Virus record (IMG/VR): IMGVR_UViG_3300000956_000004
Span: 1 to 42,224 of that record
DNA length: 42,224 bases
DNA from: a virus
Direction: 5' to 3' (one strand)
Shown: positions 30,943 through 38,577 of the stretch, piece by piece
Numbering within the stretch: the stretch's first letter is position 1
Layout: each line of letters begins with the position of its first letter
Position numbers and translations under genes: made by a program
Notes under the pieces: generated by a model
What the model saw: only the letters and a program-made list of their open reading frames with translations
What the model was told of the DNA's origin: nothing
Database searches by the model: none

Positions 30943-31177
30943 AAACCAAGCCTCTACGTTGTACGATTTGTGTTGCCCAGTACCGCTGTAGCAGCGTGGG
31001 GTCTTTACCCGCGCGCTTAAATTCAATCCAAAGGTATCCGCCCCAGGGAGCTTGGAAAAGCTGATCCGGCTTACCCTTATTCCCCAGGGCGTTCATTTTC
31101 CAATGTAGGTAGTTCAAGCCCACAGCGTAAGTGACAGCCTTATCCTCAAGAAGTTTCTCAAGAGGTGTGTTCACCAT
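30779..31177 (-). CDS. VRR-NUC nuclease
   Basis: A 132-residue PD-(D/E)xK nuclease of the VRR-NUC type: NKGKPDQLFQAPWGGYLWIE (G-x-P-D then a W-x-E-F-K strand at about 34-55), and DPTLLQRYWATQIVQRRGL. Such stand-alone phage enzymes are thought to cut branched DNA. The last roughly 40 residues overlap the helicase start in another frame. It lies between a Cas4-like nuclease and the helicase, giving a recombination/repair cluster. Confidence 0.85.
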   Translation of the reverse strand: MVNTPLEKLLEDKAVTYAVGLNYLHWKMNALGNKGKPDQLFQAPWGGYLWIEFKRAGKDPTLLQRYWATQIVQRRGLVYGCDNYEHAKAILHNHLDPAAVPIEGAATYDAAGLRWTIPRPWTGKDIHLFDGI

Positions 31178-31236
31178 GGCTACTGTCCAATATATCTAGA
31201 TAATATCCCAATTTAACATCGAGCAAATGCCCCTCT

Positions 31237-31887
31237 TTAAAATACGCATGGACCTCCTTTGGATTTAGAGAATGGACAGAAGCGGCAACCATAGCCCGGC
31301 GTAGGGACACATTGACTGTCTCGCTCCATCCTCTCAATTCGAGCAGTCCAACGTGCCCTGAGTCCGTCCAACTGGTCACGGTGATAGGTTGTATTTCGCT
31401 CCTGTCGCAAGTCTGTATATATAAAGGTTGCCTTAACCTCCCTTGCCTCCGGCACGTAACTGAAAAGACTGGTAGCATAGAACTCACCTTGTTTACCGTG
31501 AGAATCATAGATTTTTCCGGTCTTCCAATCCTGGACGTGTGCTAGTAGTTGTCCCTCCCCGTTTGGGATCCAGATGTCTGCGACCCCGATAATCCAGGCG
31601 TTTTCATCGTCCCACGTGGTAGGCTCCCACGATCTAGTGACTGCGAATTTATATTCAGCCTTCGCACCGATAGCTCGAAGTCGCGAAAGATAACCGTCAT
31701 AGAATGTAAACTGTTCTGTTGGGACAACAGGTTCAGGGCTGACAATAAGCTGTTCAAGCTGTTTGTGATAATCAATTCCTCGCTGAGCGGCGGGGCTTGC
31801 GAGGATCTCTCGTCGTTCGTCATACTTATACCTCTTCTTGGCTGGACACTCCATGTACATGGAGATCTTGGTGTATGAATGTCTCAC
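31237..31887 (-). CDS. Cas4-like PD-(D/E)xK exonuclease
   Basis: A 216-residue RecB/Cas4-family nuclease. An early Cys in YMECPAKKRY and a C-terminal cluster GYGCRFCPFSKSKGGPC give four Cys for a 4Fe-4S cluster. The nuclease core has RGIDYHKQLEQLI (motif I His), IGVADIWIP (motif II Asp), VQDWKTGK (D-x-K), and QGEFYATSLFSY (Q-x-x-x-Y motif). It probably processes DNA ends in recombination or replication. There is no CRISPR array here; the phage uses it alone. Confidence 0.88.
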   Translation of the reverse strand: MRHSYTKISMYMECPAKKRYKYDERREILASPAAQRGIDYHKQLEQLIVSPEPVVPTEQFTFYDGYLSRLRAIGAKAEYKFAVTRSWEPTTWDDENAWIIGVADIWIPNGEGQLLAHVQDWKTGKIYDSHGKQGEFYATSLFSYVPEAREVKATFIYTDLRQERNTTYHRDQLDGLRARWTARIERMERDSQCVPTPGYGCRFCPFSKSKGGPCVF

Positions 31888-32102
31888 GGCAGTTTCTCAA
31901 TCAGGGCTTCCATTTGCTTGATTCGCATATGTTCAACCCACGATAGTCTGAGATGATCTGCATTTAGAACATCCGCTGCTGCTTTGAGATCATCAAAGAT
32001 CTTAAGCAACTCATCCGGGGATGTTCTCATCACAATCTGTAGTCGTCGATTCCAGGACTCTGCCTGTTCCGCCTCGTAAGCAGCCTTTTTACCGTCGCTC
32101 AT
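31884..32102 (-). CDS. Small helical hypothetical protein
   Basis: A 72-residue charged helical protein. Its start overlaps the polymerase stop (TAATG), and its stop overlaps the Cas4-like start. Likely a small partner of replication or recombination enzymes, by position only. Confidence 0.72.
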   Translation of the reverse strand: MSDGKKAAYEAEQAESWNRRLQIVMRTSPDELLKIFDDLKAAADVLNADHLRLSWVEHMRIKQMEALIEKLP

Positions 32103-33925
32103 TAGTCACACTCCTCTATCTCTTCCCAGTTGGGGCCCATGAAACCTTCGCTCTTAAACGGAACATCGAAACGATCCTTGTCCATGGCTTCCTTCAGAAC
32201 TACCATATGCTTAGGAGCTTCTTCCTTGGGCGCGCTGATGTTTATTTCGTCGTGGACAGTGGCAAGGAAAGTTGAATCCCAGGTTCGGTTGTCGTCCCAA
32301 TCAATGATGGACTGCTTGGTTTGGTCGGCTGCACTTCCCTGGACGAGATAATTGAGCAGCTTATATTCAAAGGATCTAAGACGTCCTTCAATAATTTTTG
32401 AAGACTCCACAAAGTATTCACGGCCTCCCCATGTACGTATAGCTTCACCTCTACGACCTGCATTTTGCACATCCTTAATCAGTTGTTTAACATCGGGCAT
32501 TGCATTCAGCACGGCGTTACGTAATGCCTGCGCTACTTCATATTCTTCAATCCCTGTTTGACGCATAACGCCAGGGACACCAGCTCCGTATATGAGGGAA
32601 AATCCGGTGATTTTGATGTACTTTCTGGCGTAATCGACTCCGGTAATTTCAAGCGCCCGCTCACGATTTGCTTGGTGGGGATCGAAATTTGGATCAAGAA
32701 TGTATGATCGGAGAAGTTGTCCATCTTCAAAATGAGCGAGGATACGTACCTCCTGGCTTGAGAAGTCTCTCTTGAGCCAGACGTGTCCCATTTCGGGGAG
32801 GAGATATACCCGCATAAGTGGGAGGGCCAGAAATCCTTCCGGAATAACCAGATCGAATTCGGTGGGTACATTCTGGAAATTTGGGTGACTACTCGATAGC
32901 CTTCCCGTTTTAGTCCCTGCGCTATCCCGCTCAATAGTACGGACTTGGTTCCAAGAAGTGTGTAGTCTACCGTCTTCATAGCTTAACTCCAGCCACGGCC
33001 CAATGAACGTAGAGAGACAGGTGTTCAGGGCTCCACGATACTTAACAAGTCCTTCAACTCGCAGATCGTTGATCTTAAGCGATTTCTTACTTGTGGATCT
33101 ACGACCGGTTTTAGTAAGTGCCCACTCGGTGACATACCCGTTTCGGTCAAGTGCTTCCGCAAGATCTCCGCGCTTGCCGAAATCGAGTCCAGGTGTCTTG
33201 AGCAGGCTTCGCAGCTCGTCATCGGCGCGGTCCAGTTGCCCTGTATACACATGTTTATCTTCCTCCAATTTCCCCCGATTTACCCGAATTCCCTTCCTGC
33301 TACTTTCATAGAGGATGGGCATGAGGCGACGTTCTCTATCGTAGGCAGGTTGCATTCCACGCGAAACCACCTTCGGGTAAAGATGCTCGAACAGCTTGAA
33401 AGTGCGAACGACGTCACCAATAGCATACTTACCAACGAGATCGCCAGGAGCCTCAGAGATATACGCCCCCCATTCGGCTTCATTCGCGTACGGTACGTTC
33501 TGAAGAATCCAGTGTTTGAGTTCGGTTTGCTCATCTGGGGGCATCCCTAGATATCTTTCAGCAGAAGGCTTGAGAGACAGAGTGTCAGCGTAAGGGTCAT
33601 CAAGAAATACAAGATACTGAGTATCATGCATCCTCGCCCAATCTTTGTATAGCCAAGTCGTGCCGAGTGCACCATCAGTAACAGAGAGATCAAAAGGTGC
33701 ATTGTGAAATAGCAGAGGGCGATTAGAGCAAATAACCTTCCTGGCATACTTCAGTCCCTCCTCTCTGGTGATATTATTGCCCCAGGGGTGACCCCAGGCC
33801 AGATATCTGGGTTCGCTTCCCTGAACCCATACCGCCAGCCCAACCGGGTCCGGCGGCCGAGATATGACGTTGCCGTCAATCTTCTTCGTTTCGTAATCCA
33901 GCGTTATGATGGACTGTAGGTCCAT
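32102..33925 (-). CDS. polA: Family A DNA polymerase with 3'-5' exonuclease
   Basis: A 607-residue T7/Pol I-type polymerase. Exonuclease acids are D10 and E12 (TLDYETKK) with later FHNAPFDLSV and YAIGDVVRTFK. Polymerase motif A is KRDFSSQEVRILAHF (catalytic D387), motif B RKYIKITGFSLIYGAG, motif C VHDE (D559). FQNVP and QGSAADQTKQSIIDW are also present. No 5' nuclease domain is present. Length is short but complete for phage Pol A. It lies in the operon with SSB-like and nuclease genes and is the replicative polymerase. Confidence 0.95.
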   Translation of the reverse strand: MDLQSIITLDYETKKIDGNVISRPPDPVGLAVWVQGSEPRYLAWGHPWGNNITREEGLKYARKVICSNRPLLFHNAPFDLSVTDGALGTTWLYKDWARMHDTQYLVFLDDPYADTLSLKPSAERYLGMPPDEQTELKHWILQNVPYANEAEWGAYISEAPGDLVGKYAIGDVVRTFKLFEHLYPKVVSRGMQPAYDRERRLMPILYESSRKGIRVNRGKLEEDKHVYTGQLDRADDELRSLLKTPGLDFGKRGDLAEALDRNGYVTEWALTKTGRRSTSKKSLKINDLRVEGLVKYRGALNTCLSTFIGPWLELSYEDGRLHTSWNQVRTIERDSAGTKTGRLSSSHPNFQNVPTEFDLVIPEGFLALPLMRVYLLPEMGHVWLKRDFSSQEVRILAHFEDGQLLRSYILDPNFDPHQANRERALEITGVDYARKYIKITGFSLIYGAGVPGVMRQTGIEEYEVAQALRNAVLNAMPDVKQLIKDVQNAGRRGEAIRTWGGREYFVESSKIIEGRLRSFEYKLLNYLVQGSAADQTKQSIIDWDDNRTWDSTFLATVHDEINISAPKEEAPKHMVVLKEAMDKDRFDVPFKSEGFMGPNWEEIEECD

Positions 33926-33934
33926 AGATTCTCC

Positions 33935-33991
33935 TTATTAAAAAGCGGGGCGTCGAGGGGACCGAATACGGACTTTTCACCCAGCGCCCCG
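33935..33991 (-). terminator. Hairpin before DNA polymerase gene
   Basis: CGGGGCG (33946-33952) pairs with CGCCCCG (33985-33991) around a 32-nt loop that holds its own CCG/CGG stem. On the minus strand the stem is followed by CTTTTTAATAA, a U-rich tail. It lies between the 33-aa membrane gene and the polymerase and could partly end transcription or lower polymerase expression. Confidence 0.55.
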
Positions 33992-34002
33992 AAAGCGAGA
34001 AC

Positions 34003-34104
34003 TCAGTCTTTGTCAAAGGCTCCAAATATCCACAGAGCGAAACCAATGACCACCAACCACCAAAATATGTGGTCAACAATTTCTATCCAGTCCTTGACGG
34101 ACAT
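34003..34104 (-). CDS. 33-aa membrane protein
   Basis: A 33-residue ORF with one strong membrane helix (HIFWWLVVIGFALWIFGAF) and charged ends (MSVKDWIE, DKD). AGAGGAA lies 6 nt before the ATG, which overlaps the preceding stop (TAATG). Tiny but well supported by coupling and ribosome site. Function unknown; membrane placement beside replication genes is unusual. Confidence 0.6.
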   Translation of the reverse strand: MSVKDWIEIVDHIFWWLVVIGFALWIFGAFDKD

Positions 34105-34856
34105 TAGAATTTCCTCTTTCCTCGTGGAGTTTCTTCCTCAGGCTTGTCAGTATTTTCTTCGTACTTCTGCATCAGCACGTCGAATCCTCCACCAATCCGA
34201 GGATAAATGTTCGCCAAACTGTGTTCCGGGATGGGTTCAATGGGGGCGAATTTCATTTCAAACTGATTCCGCATGTGTGGTGACAGTGAAATTTCTGTGA
34301 TCATGCCCCACGTTGGGCGGCGAAATACAGACGCAGCTTCATTAACGTAAAGCTCGAAATTCTTACGCGAGGTAACCGGGACCCGTAAGATCGCAATTTC
34401 CGTCTTCGAAACATCTGTGTCTGCCGTGACCGCTGGCACCAGCGCGAGCTTATATATTTCCTTGCAGCGCTTGCCTTTCCCCGAAGGGCTATCGGGGTCG
34501 GAGGCCCACTTACTCCACGGGCAAGCAGTACAATCCGCCGCCTTACGATGGGGTTCGGTGACATAATCAGGAGGGGACATGAACGGAACGGAACCATCAG
34601 TTTGTACCCTTCCAAATGCGTAACAGACAGGATTGCGTGGATTCTTCGGGTCGTATTTTCCCTCGAAGTAGTTGTTTTCGAACACCGCGGCCAGTACGAT
34701 ACACTTCAGCTTGTTACCAGGAATCGGCTGATCCATGTAAGCCATGATGCCAGACTTGGTGCTGATCTGCCCAACCGTCGGGCGGAACGCCTTGGCGACG
34801 GCTGCCGCCTCCTTCGCCATTTCTTCTTGCCAGTTTACCGGTAGATTGGTTGACAC
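34104..34856 (-). CDS. Single-stranded DNA-binding-like protein (putative)
   Basis: A 250-residue protein. The N-terminal region is beta-rich (KLKCIVLAAVFENNYFEG); a Cys motif (ADCTACPWSKWASD to GKRCKE) looks like a small zinc-binding insert. The core (LALVPAV, EIAILRVPVTSRKNFELY, WGMITEISLS) is OB-like, and the tail is charged (ENTDKPEEETPRGKRKF). The start is GTG, with GGAG 7 nt upstream. Size and operon place suit a phage SSB. Homology is suggested by pattern only. Confidence 0.65.
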   Translation of the reverse strand: MSTNLPVNWQEEMAKEAAAVAKAFRPTVGQISTKSGIMAYMDQPIPGNKLKCIVLAAVFENNYFEGKYDPKNPRNPVCYAFGRVQTDGSVPFMSPPDYVTEPHRKAADCTACPWSKWASDPDSPSGKGKRCKEIYKLALVPAVTADTDVSKTEIAILRVPVTSRKNFELYVNEAASVFRRPTWGMITEISLSPHMRNQFEMKFAPIEPIPEHSLANIYPRIGGGFDVLMQKYEENTDKPEEETPRGKRKF

Positions 34857-34873
34857 TTTGACACTCCACTATT

Positions 34874-35119
34874 TCACTTGGTAATGTGTTTCACAGCCCA
34901 CATAACAGCTTCTTCAATCTTCGTCTTGGCCAGGGACAACTCACGTGACTGTCCGATAGCTTCCAGCATATTGTGGAATTCCAATCCTGCGTCCTTGATA
35001 TGCTTCATGTACATCTTCTCATTATCTGAGAGAACTTTGTATTCATGTCGCATGACATTGTTAACAGTACGCGCATCGCCTGCACTGTCCACATACTGCT
35101 CAAGCTGCTTCTCATTCAT
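34874..35119 (-). CDS. Small helical hypothetical protein
   Basis: An 81-residue helical protein (NEKQLEQYVDSAGDARTVNN, then a long coil through about residue 70). GGAG is 7 nt before the ATG. It lies upstream of the SSB-like gene. The shape suggests a dimerising accessory protein. No family recognised. Confidence 0.72.
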   Translation of the reverse strand: MNEKQLEQYVDSAGDARTVNNVMRHEYKVLSDNEKMYMKHIKDAGLEFHNMLEAIGQSRELSLAKTKIEEAVMWAVKHITK

Positions 35120-35173
35120 TCTGCTGCTCCGAAGAAGTTGTTAAAGTCCGCCAGCCAGCGCGGACCGTATATA

Positions 35174-35437
35174 CTACCCCTGTTCAAATTCGTCCGCAAC
35201 GGGCGCAGCCTGCTCCAATTGCTCAGTCCAAACCCACTTTTCAGTCTCTTTATCGTAATTCAGAGACCCGGCTAACGGCATGCGACGCCTCTTGCGCCCA
35301 CTGTCGTCGTATACTGCCATCACAATGATGCCGCCGAAAAATCCAGGATCTATCTTCTGCGGTGGTTGTACGTTATTTTCATTCAACGCTTCAACCACCT
35401 TTGTTCCAAACTTGTGCAGCACCAACATGATGTCCAC
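35174..35437 (-). CDS. Hypothetical protein
   Basis: An 87-residue protein starting with GTG. Its GAGGAGG ribosome site is encoded in the Glu codons of the upstream 28-aa acidic ORF. The core contains two beta strands (GGIIVMAVYDDSGRKRRR) and an acidic C-terminus. No family recognised. It is coupled to its neighbour by overlapping TAGTG. Confidence 0.72.
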   Translation of the reverse strand: MDIMLVLHKFGTKVVEALNENNVQPPQKIDPGFFGGIIVMAVYDDSGRKRRRMPLAGSLNYDKETEKWVWTEQLEQAAPVADEFEQG

Positions 35438-35523
35438 TAATCTTCCTCCTCATCTTCTTCGTCTATATCAGGCTCTTCATTCCAGGGCCAGGGAAACCTA
35501 GAAATTTTCGCTGTCGATTTCAT
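35437..35523 (-). CDS. 28-aa very acidic micro-protein
   Basis: A 28-residue ORF (MKSTAKISRFPWPWNEE, then PDIDEEDEEED) with AGGAG 6 nt before the ATG. The C-terminal half is almost all Asp/Glu; PWPW is unusual. It overlaps the neighbours' ends on both sides by one to 26 nt, typical of this genome. The charge pattern resembles a detached SSB acidic tail or a DNA-mimic peptide. It may be a partner-binding decoy in replication. Hypothetical; function unproven. Confidence 0.55.
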   Translation of the reverse strand: MKSTAKISRFPWPWNEEPDIDEEDEEED

Positions 35524-35674
35524 CAACGGCTCCTACCCACGATCGTTTTACCCGAAGGAGCTGTGTACTCAATTCCTTAAGCTTGGGCCGGATGTGTGCA
35601 GGTGCCGCATCAAGTAACTTGCCCATGCTTTCTTGAATCGCTAAGTACTCCCGCTGGATTTCGTACGCTCGCAT
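35498..35674 (-). CDS. Helical paralogue B
   Basis: A 58-residue helical protein started at ATG 35674 (GTG at 35686 is possible). YLAIQESMGKLLDAAPAHIR with QLLRVKRSW resembles the neighbouring gene's YNAAQKHLEYLIAVSP with QLMRARREW, so the two are tandem paralogues. Function unknown. Confidence 0.62.
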   Translation of the reverse strand: MRAYEIQREYLAIQESMGKLLDAAPAHIRPKLKELSTQLLRVKRSWVGAVDEIDSENF

Positions 35675-35829
35675 GTTTGTTCCCACTCCCTTCTGGCGCG
35701 CATTAGTTGAATATTGGCTTCCGTGAGCAACTCACGCTGTTTGCCTGTGGGCGAGACAGCAATAAGATATTCCAAATGTTTCTGGGCTGCGTTATATCCA
35801 GCCAGTAATGCCCATCTGGATTCTTTCAT
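35641..35829 (-). CDS. Helical paralogue A, first gene of replication operon
   Basis: A 62-residue helical protein with AGGAG 6 nt before the ATG, the first gene after the structured leader. It is a tandem paralogue of the next gene. The sequence has a hydrophobic N-terminal helix and a basic end (QLMRARREWEQTC). As the first gene of the operon, its translation may be controlled by the leader RNA. Function unknown. Confidence 0.68.
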   Translation of the reverse strand: MKESRWALLAGYNAAQKHLEYLIAVSPTGKQRELLTEANIQLMRARREWEQTCERTKSSGST

Positions 35830-35846
35830 CCTACTCTCCTACCTTT

Positions 35847-35971
35847 GCCCGCTACGGCACCGGTGTACTGTGGCAGCAGTCGCTGTAGGACGCAATGGGG
35901 AGGCACGGGGACCACTTGCGTACGGTAGGCGCAGGCGTACTATGGCCCACCCTGGCGCGGCCGTAGCGGGC
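35847..35971 (-). ncRNA. Structured 5' leader RNA of the replication/modification operon
   Basis: GCCCGCTACGGC (minus, 35971-35960) pairs perfectly with GCCGTAGCGGGC (35858-35847). Inside, on the minus strand, CC/GGTG pair with CACCGG (35955-35948 with 35865-35860, AG bulge). Branches are GTACG/CGTAC (35940-35936 and 35924-35920), CGCAA/TTGCG (35920-35916 and 35895-35891, sharing one base) and CAGC/GCTG. A TTATAA box at 35972-35977 could start transcription at the first stem base. The stem ends a few nt before AGGTAGGAG and the first ATG. It looks like a riboswitch or protein-sensing leader. Hypothesis. Confidence 0.6.
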
Positions 35972-36006
35972 TTATAAGCAGCCAGGATTAACCTGTGAGG
36001 ATTGAT

Positions 36007-37956
36007 ATGTTAGACGACCAGTTGTTTATTGATGCATGGTCGCAAGCGGGTGTGGTTGATATTCCGTCGTTTTCCTCTCGTTTTCTAGGCGATAATACTC
36101 CGATTTACAGATCCTTCATGGAGCAGGACTTGGGCAAGTCTGGCCTCAAGCCGCTGCACATGAATGGATACGTCACGCCTATAATTCCAAAAGATTGCGA
36201 CGCCGCTTATCACATTCCGTATTGCGATATCTCTGGCAAGCTTGTCTACATGCACCGTACAAGGGTGCGAAGACCTGAATACAGCAAACTGGGAAAGTAT
36301 ACACAACCCAACTATGAAGAGCTAGGCCGCCATGGTCTACCTTCACACATTCCCTACATTAACCCTGTCTTACTAAAATTAGATTCGGAGGTGATGATCT
36401 GTGCAGAAGGAGAAAAGAAAACTACAGCCATCCTCAAATATCTTGGAATACCCGCCTTTGGCATCGGTGGGTGTCAGATGTGGCGAAATCCGGATGGTAG
36501 TGGTAGCCTCCATCCATGGATTAAACGGCTTCTCGAAGCCCGAAGCTGCAAAAAAGTCCTTATCGTTCCAGATGGGGATCTACTTAGATATGATATCTGC
36601 AATGCTTATGGCACGTTTGCACACGCGCTCAGGGAAACGGGCTTCGCGGTTGAAATGCTCAACCCTCCCGACAAAATTGATGATCTACTCGTCAATTGGG
36701 AATCCCCAAGTGACAGCTTCGGAAATCTGCCGCGAATTGCTCTCGATGACCTCGTCCAGAGTCATTCTTTCCTTGCCCGACGGTACAATCTTGCTTTCCG
36801 GCAAAGTGATAAAGGGGCAATCACAGTCCACCAAACCAGTAGTAACGTCATGAAACTGTTGGAAGAGCATAATGCCTTCCCTAAGATATGGAGGAATCTC
36901 GATACGAATAGAGTCCACGTTGGCGATGAGCAAGCTACTCCAGACCTTACTGAAATGCAAATCGCTAATTACTTTCAACATAATCTTGGCTTCGAAAAGA
37001 TATCACACAGGCATGTCTACCCATGTATTCAAGCACTGGCGAAGCAGAATCAGAAGAGTCCTTTTCTGGAGTATATCAAAGGATTGAAATGGGATTCCGT
37101 GCCGCGGATCAACAACTGGCTGACGACATACTGGGGTGTGAAGGATTCGGAGTTTGCGAGAGAAGTGGCGAGCCGGTGGTTGATCTCAGCGTGTGCCCGG
37201 CTGGACAAACCGGGCACGAAGGTAGATTGGATGATGATAGTTGTTGGTCCTCAGGGTACTGGGAAAACGTCTATGCCCTCGGTGATCTTCAATGGCAACT
37301 CGCTAACGCTGTACGGAGAATCCAACGACAAGGACCTTCACATGAAGATTCACAGCGCCTTAGTGATTGGCTTCGACGAGTTAGACTCCTTCGGCAAGAA
37401 GGAGAGCAGCTTCTTAAAGGCAATGATCACTACTAGCCAGGATCATTTCCGTCCTCCCTACGGATCGTCAGTCGAAGTGTTTGATCGTCGATGCACTCTA
37501 TATGGATGTGGTAATCGTCATGAATTCCTACAAAGCGATCCGTCCGGCTATCGCCGATATGCAATTGTTGAGGTAGATAGGATATTAGATTTCGCAGGGC
37601 TGCAAACAATTCGGGATCAACTATGGGCTGAGGCATGGGCAAGATACTCCATCGGTGAAGAATTCGTACAGGTACGGTCGGCTAGTACGGAAGCTGAAAA
37701 GTACGTGGTTCCTTCTGAGTTGGAAGGCAAGGTACATCAGTTCCTGGATGCACTTCGAAATTCCACTGCGTATCATAAGAATGGGCTGATGTACACACAG
37801 TACTCATCGATTGTGGATTCAATCGGCCATCGTCCTAATCCAAGGGAGCTGGCCGCCACGTTGCGTCAGCTGGGTGGTGAACAGCGCAAGCGGGACAGGG
37901 GACCCCAAGGAGGGTCCCCCCGAGATTGGTGGGTATTCCCTATTTCTCCAGAGTAG
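36007..37956 (+). CDS. TOPRIM-like/VirE-type primase-helicase
   Basis: A 649-residue replication enzyme. The N-terminal part (about 90-250) has a DUF3854/TOPRIM-like core: VMICAEGEKKTTAILKYLGI (E), GGCQMW, VLIVPDGDLL (DxD). The C-terminal part is a virulence-associated-E/D5-type ATPase: GPQGTGKTS at about 414-422, VIGFDELDSFGKKESSFLKA at about 454-473, and PPYGSSVEVFDRRCTLYGCG (sensor 1). The ATG at 36007 has GAGG 6 nt upstream; the GTG at 35995 is an alternative. It primes and unwinds for the Pol A replisome. The divergent leader lies just upstream. Confidence 0.9.
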   Translation: MLDDQLFIDAWSQAGVVDIPSFSSRFLGDNTPIYRSFMEQDLGKSGLKPLHMNGYVTPIIPKDCDAAYHIPYCDISGKLVYMHRTRVRRPEYSKLGKYTQPNYEELGRHGLPSHIPYINPVLLKLDSEVMICAEGEKKTTAILKYLGIPAFGIGGCQMWRNPDGSGSLHPWIKRLLEARSCKKVLIVPDGDLLRYDICNAYGTFAHALRETGFAVEMLNPPDKIDDLLVNWESPSDSFGNLPRIALDDLVQSHSFLARRYNLAFRQSDKGAITVHQTSSNVMKLLEEHNAFPKIWRNLDTNRVHVGDEQATPDLTEMQIANYFQHNLGFEKISHRHVYPCIQALAKQNQKSPFLEYIKGLKWDSVPRINNWLTTYWGVKDSEFAREVASRWLISACARLDKPGTKVDWMMIVVGPQGTGKTSMPSVIFNGNSLTLYGESNDKDLHMKIHSALVIGFDELDSFGKKESSFLKAMITTSQDHFRPPYGSSVEVFDRRCTLYGCGNRHEFLQSDPSGYRRYAIVEVDRILDFAGLQTIRDQLWAEAWARYSIGEEFVQVRSASTEAEKYVVPSELEGKVHQFLDALRNSTAYHKNGLMYTQYSSIVDSIGHRPNPRELAATLRQLGGEQRKRDRGPQGGSPRDWWVFPISPE

Positions 37957-38146
37957 GGGTCTTTTGACGACATCGGGCAGCGCCGAAGCCCTGCCCGAGT
38001 CGTTCTGTAGGCGGGCCGAACGTTGCTTGATTGTGCAATGTGACAATGCACTCGTTTCGAGTTTTGAATTCGAATATGTCAATCCACTTGCAGCCATCGT
38101 AGCCACGAGTATCTGCGAAACATAAGAATACTGATAAGATCCACAT
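37940..38146 (-). CDS. 68-aa secreted Cys-rich protein
   Basis: A 68-residue protein with a short signal-like start (MWILSVFLCFADTRG) and spaced cysteines (GYDGCKWID, RNECIVTL, ARCRQ). This suggests a small disulphide-bonded periplasmic protein. AAGGA lies 5 nt before the ATG. It is convergent with the primase gene (17-nt overlap) and the last of five minus-strand small genes. Function unknown. Confidence 0.6.
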   Translation of the reverse strand: MWILSVFLCFADTRGYDGCKWIDIFEFKTRNECIVTLHNQATFGPPTERLGQGFGAARCRQKTPTLEK

Positions 38147-38147
38147 A

Positions 38148-38324
38148 TTAGTCCTTCCAAATCCAAAAGAGTGAAGACAAGAAACCAGCCAAAGGAGATA
38201 AGTGAATCCACTCCGGCATGGCGTATTGCAGAATGTAATGAGCTGCCACAGATAAGCCTACGATAAACGTCACCAACAAATGATGACGTGCTCGGTGACT
38301 TAGTCCTCTAAGTGTAGCGCCCAT
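38148..38324 (-). CDS. 58-aa membrane protein
   Basis: A 58-residue protein with two hydrophobic stretches (HLLVTFIVGLSVAAHYILQY, LAGFLSSLFWIWKD) and a basic N-terminus. The start at 38324 overlaps the upstream gene; a longer frame would be out of keeping. The ribosome site is weak. Unknown function; probably an accessory membrane protein. Confidence 0.52.
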   Translation of the reverse strand: MGATLRGLSHRARHHLLVTFIVGLSVAAHYILQYAMPEWIHLSPLAGFLSSLFWIWKD

Positions 38325-38494
38325 CCGAGCAATACTAGAACGAATAGTCCGCCAGCGGCCAGACTGTATGGTCCGTGAGTCGCTACCAGTCCCAGATAAC
38401 ATAGATGCATCCCGTGATGTGTTCTGTGATATGCCTTGTGATGAGTGTGAGCATGATCTTGCAGCCAACGCCACCAGCCTACTAGTCGTTCCAT
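38300..38494 (-). CDS. 64-aa His-rich membrane protein
   Basis: A 64-residue protein with WRWLQDHAHTHHKAYHRTHH, then GMHLCYLGLVATHGPYSLAA and a membrane helix (FVLVLLGWALHL). The His-rich, amphipathic start and the single helix are a pattern I have met in small phage proteins. GAGGAA is 6 nt before the ATG. His clusters might bind metal. Function unknown. Confidence 0.65.
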   Translation of the reverse strand: MERLVGWWRWLQDHAHTHHKAYHRTHHGMHLCYLGLVATHGPYSLAAGGLFVLVLLGWALHLED

Positions 38495-38577
38495 ATGAAT
38501 TTCCTCAGTTTCTCACGCTCAGACACCGACGCATTCGAAAATGCGACTAGGAAATAGTAGTGTTCCAATCTACTCAT
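38482..38577 (-). CDS. 31-aa micro-protein
   Basis: A 31-residue ORF (MSRLEHYYFLVAFSNASV, then EREKLRKFIWND) whose ATG overlaps the stop region of the upstream membrane gene and whose end overlaps the next ATG. GGGAG lies 9 nt upstream. It is supported mainly by this tight chain of overlaps. Function unknown. Confidence 0.45.
   Translation of the reverse strand: MSRLEHYYFLVAFSNASVSEREKLRKFIWND

Noticed and set aside
31237-31887. CRISPR-Cas component (Cas4)
   Set aside because: The Cas4-like nuclease is present, but no repeats with regular spacers and no other cas genes are in the window; Cas4-like enzymes are common phage recombination nucleases.
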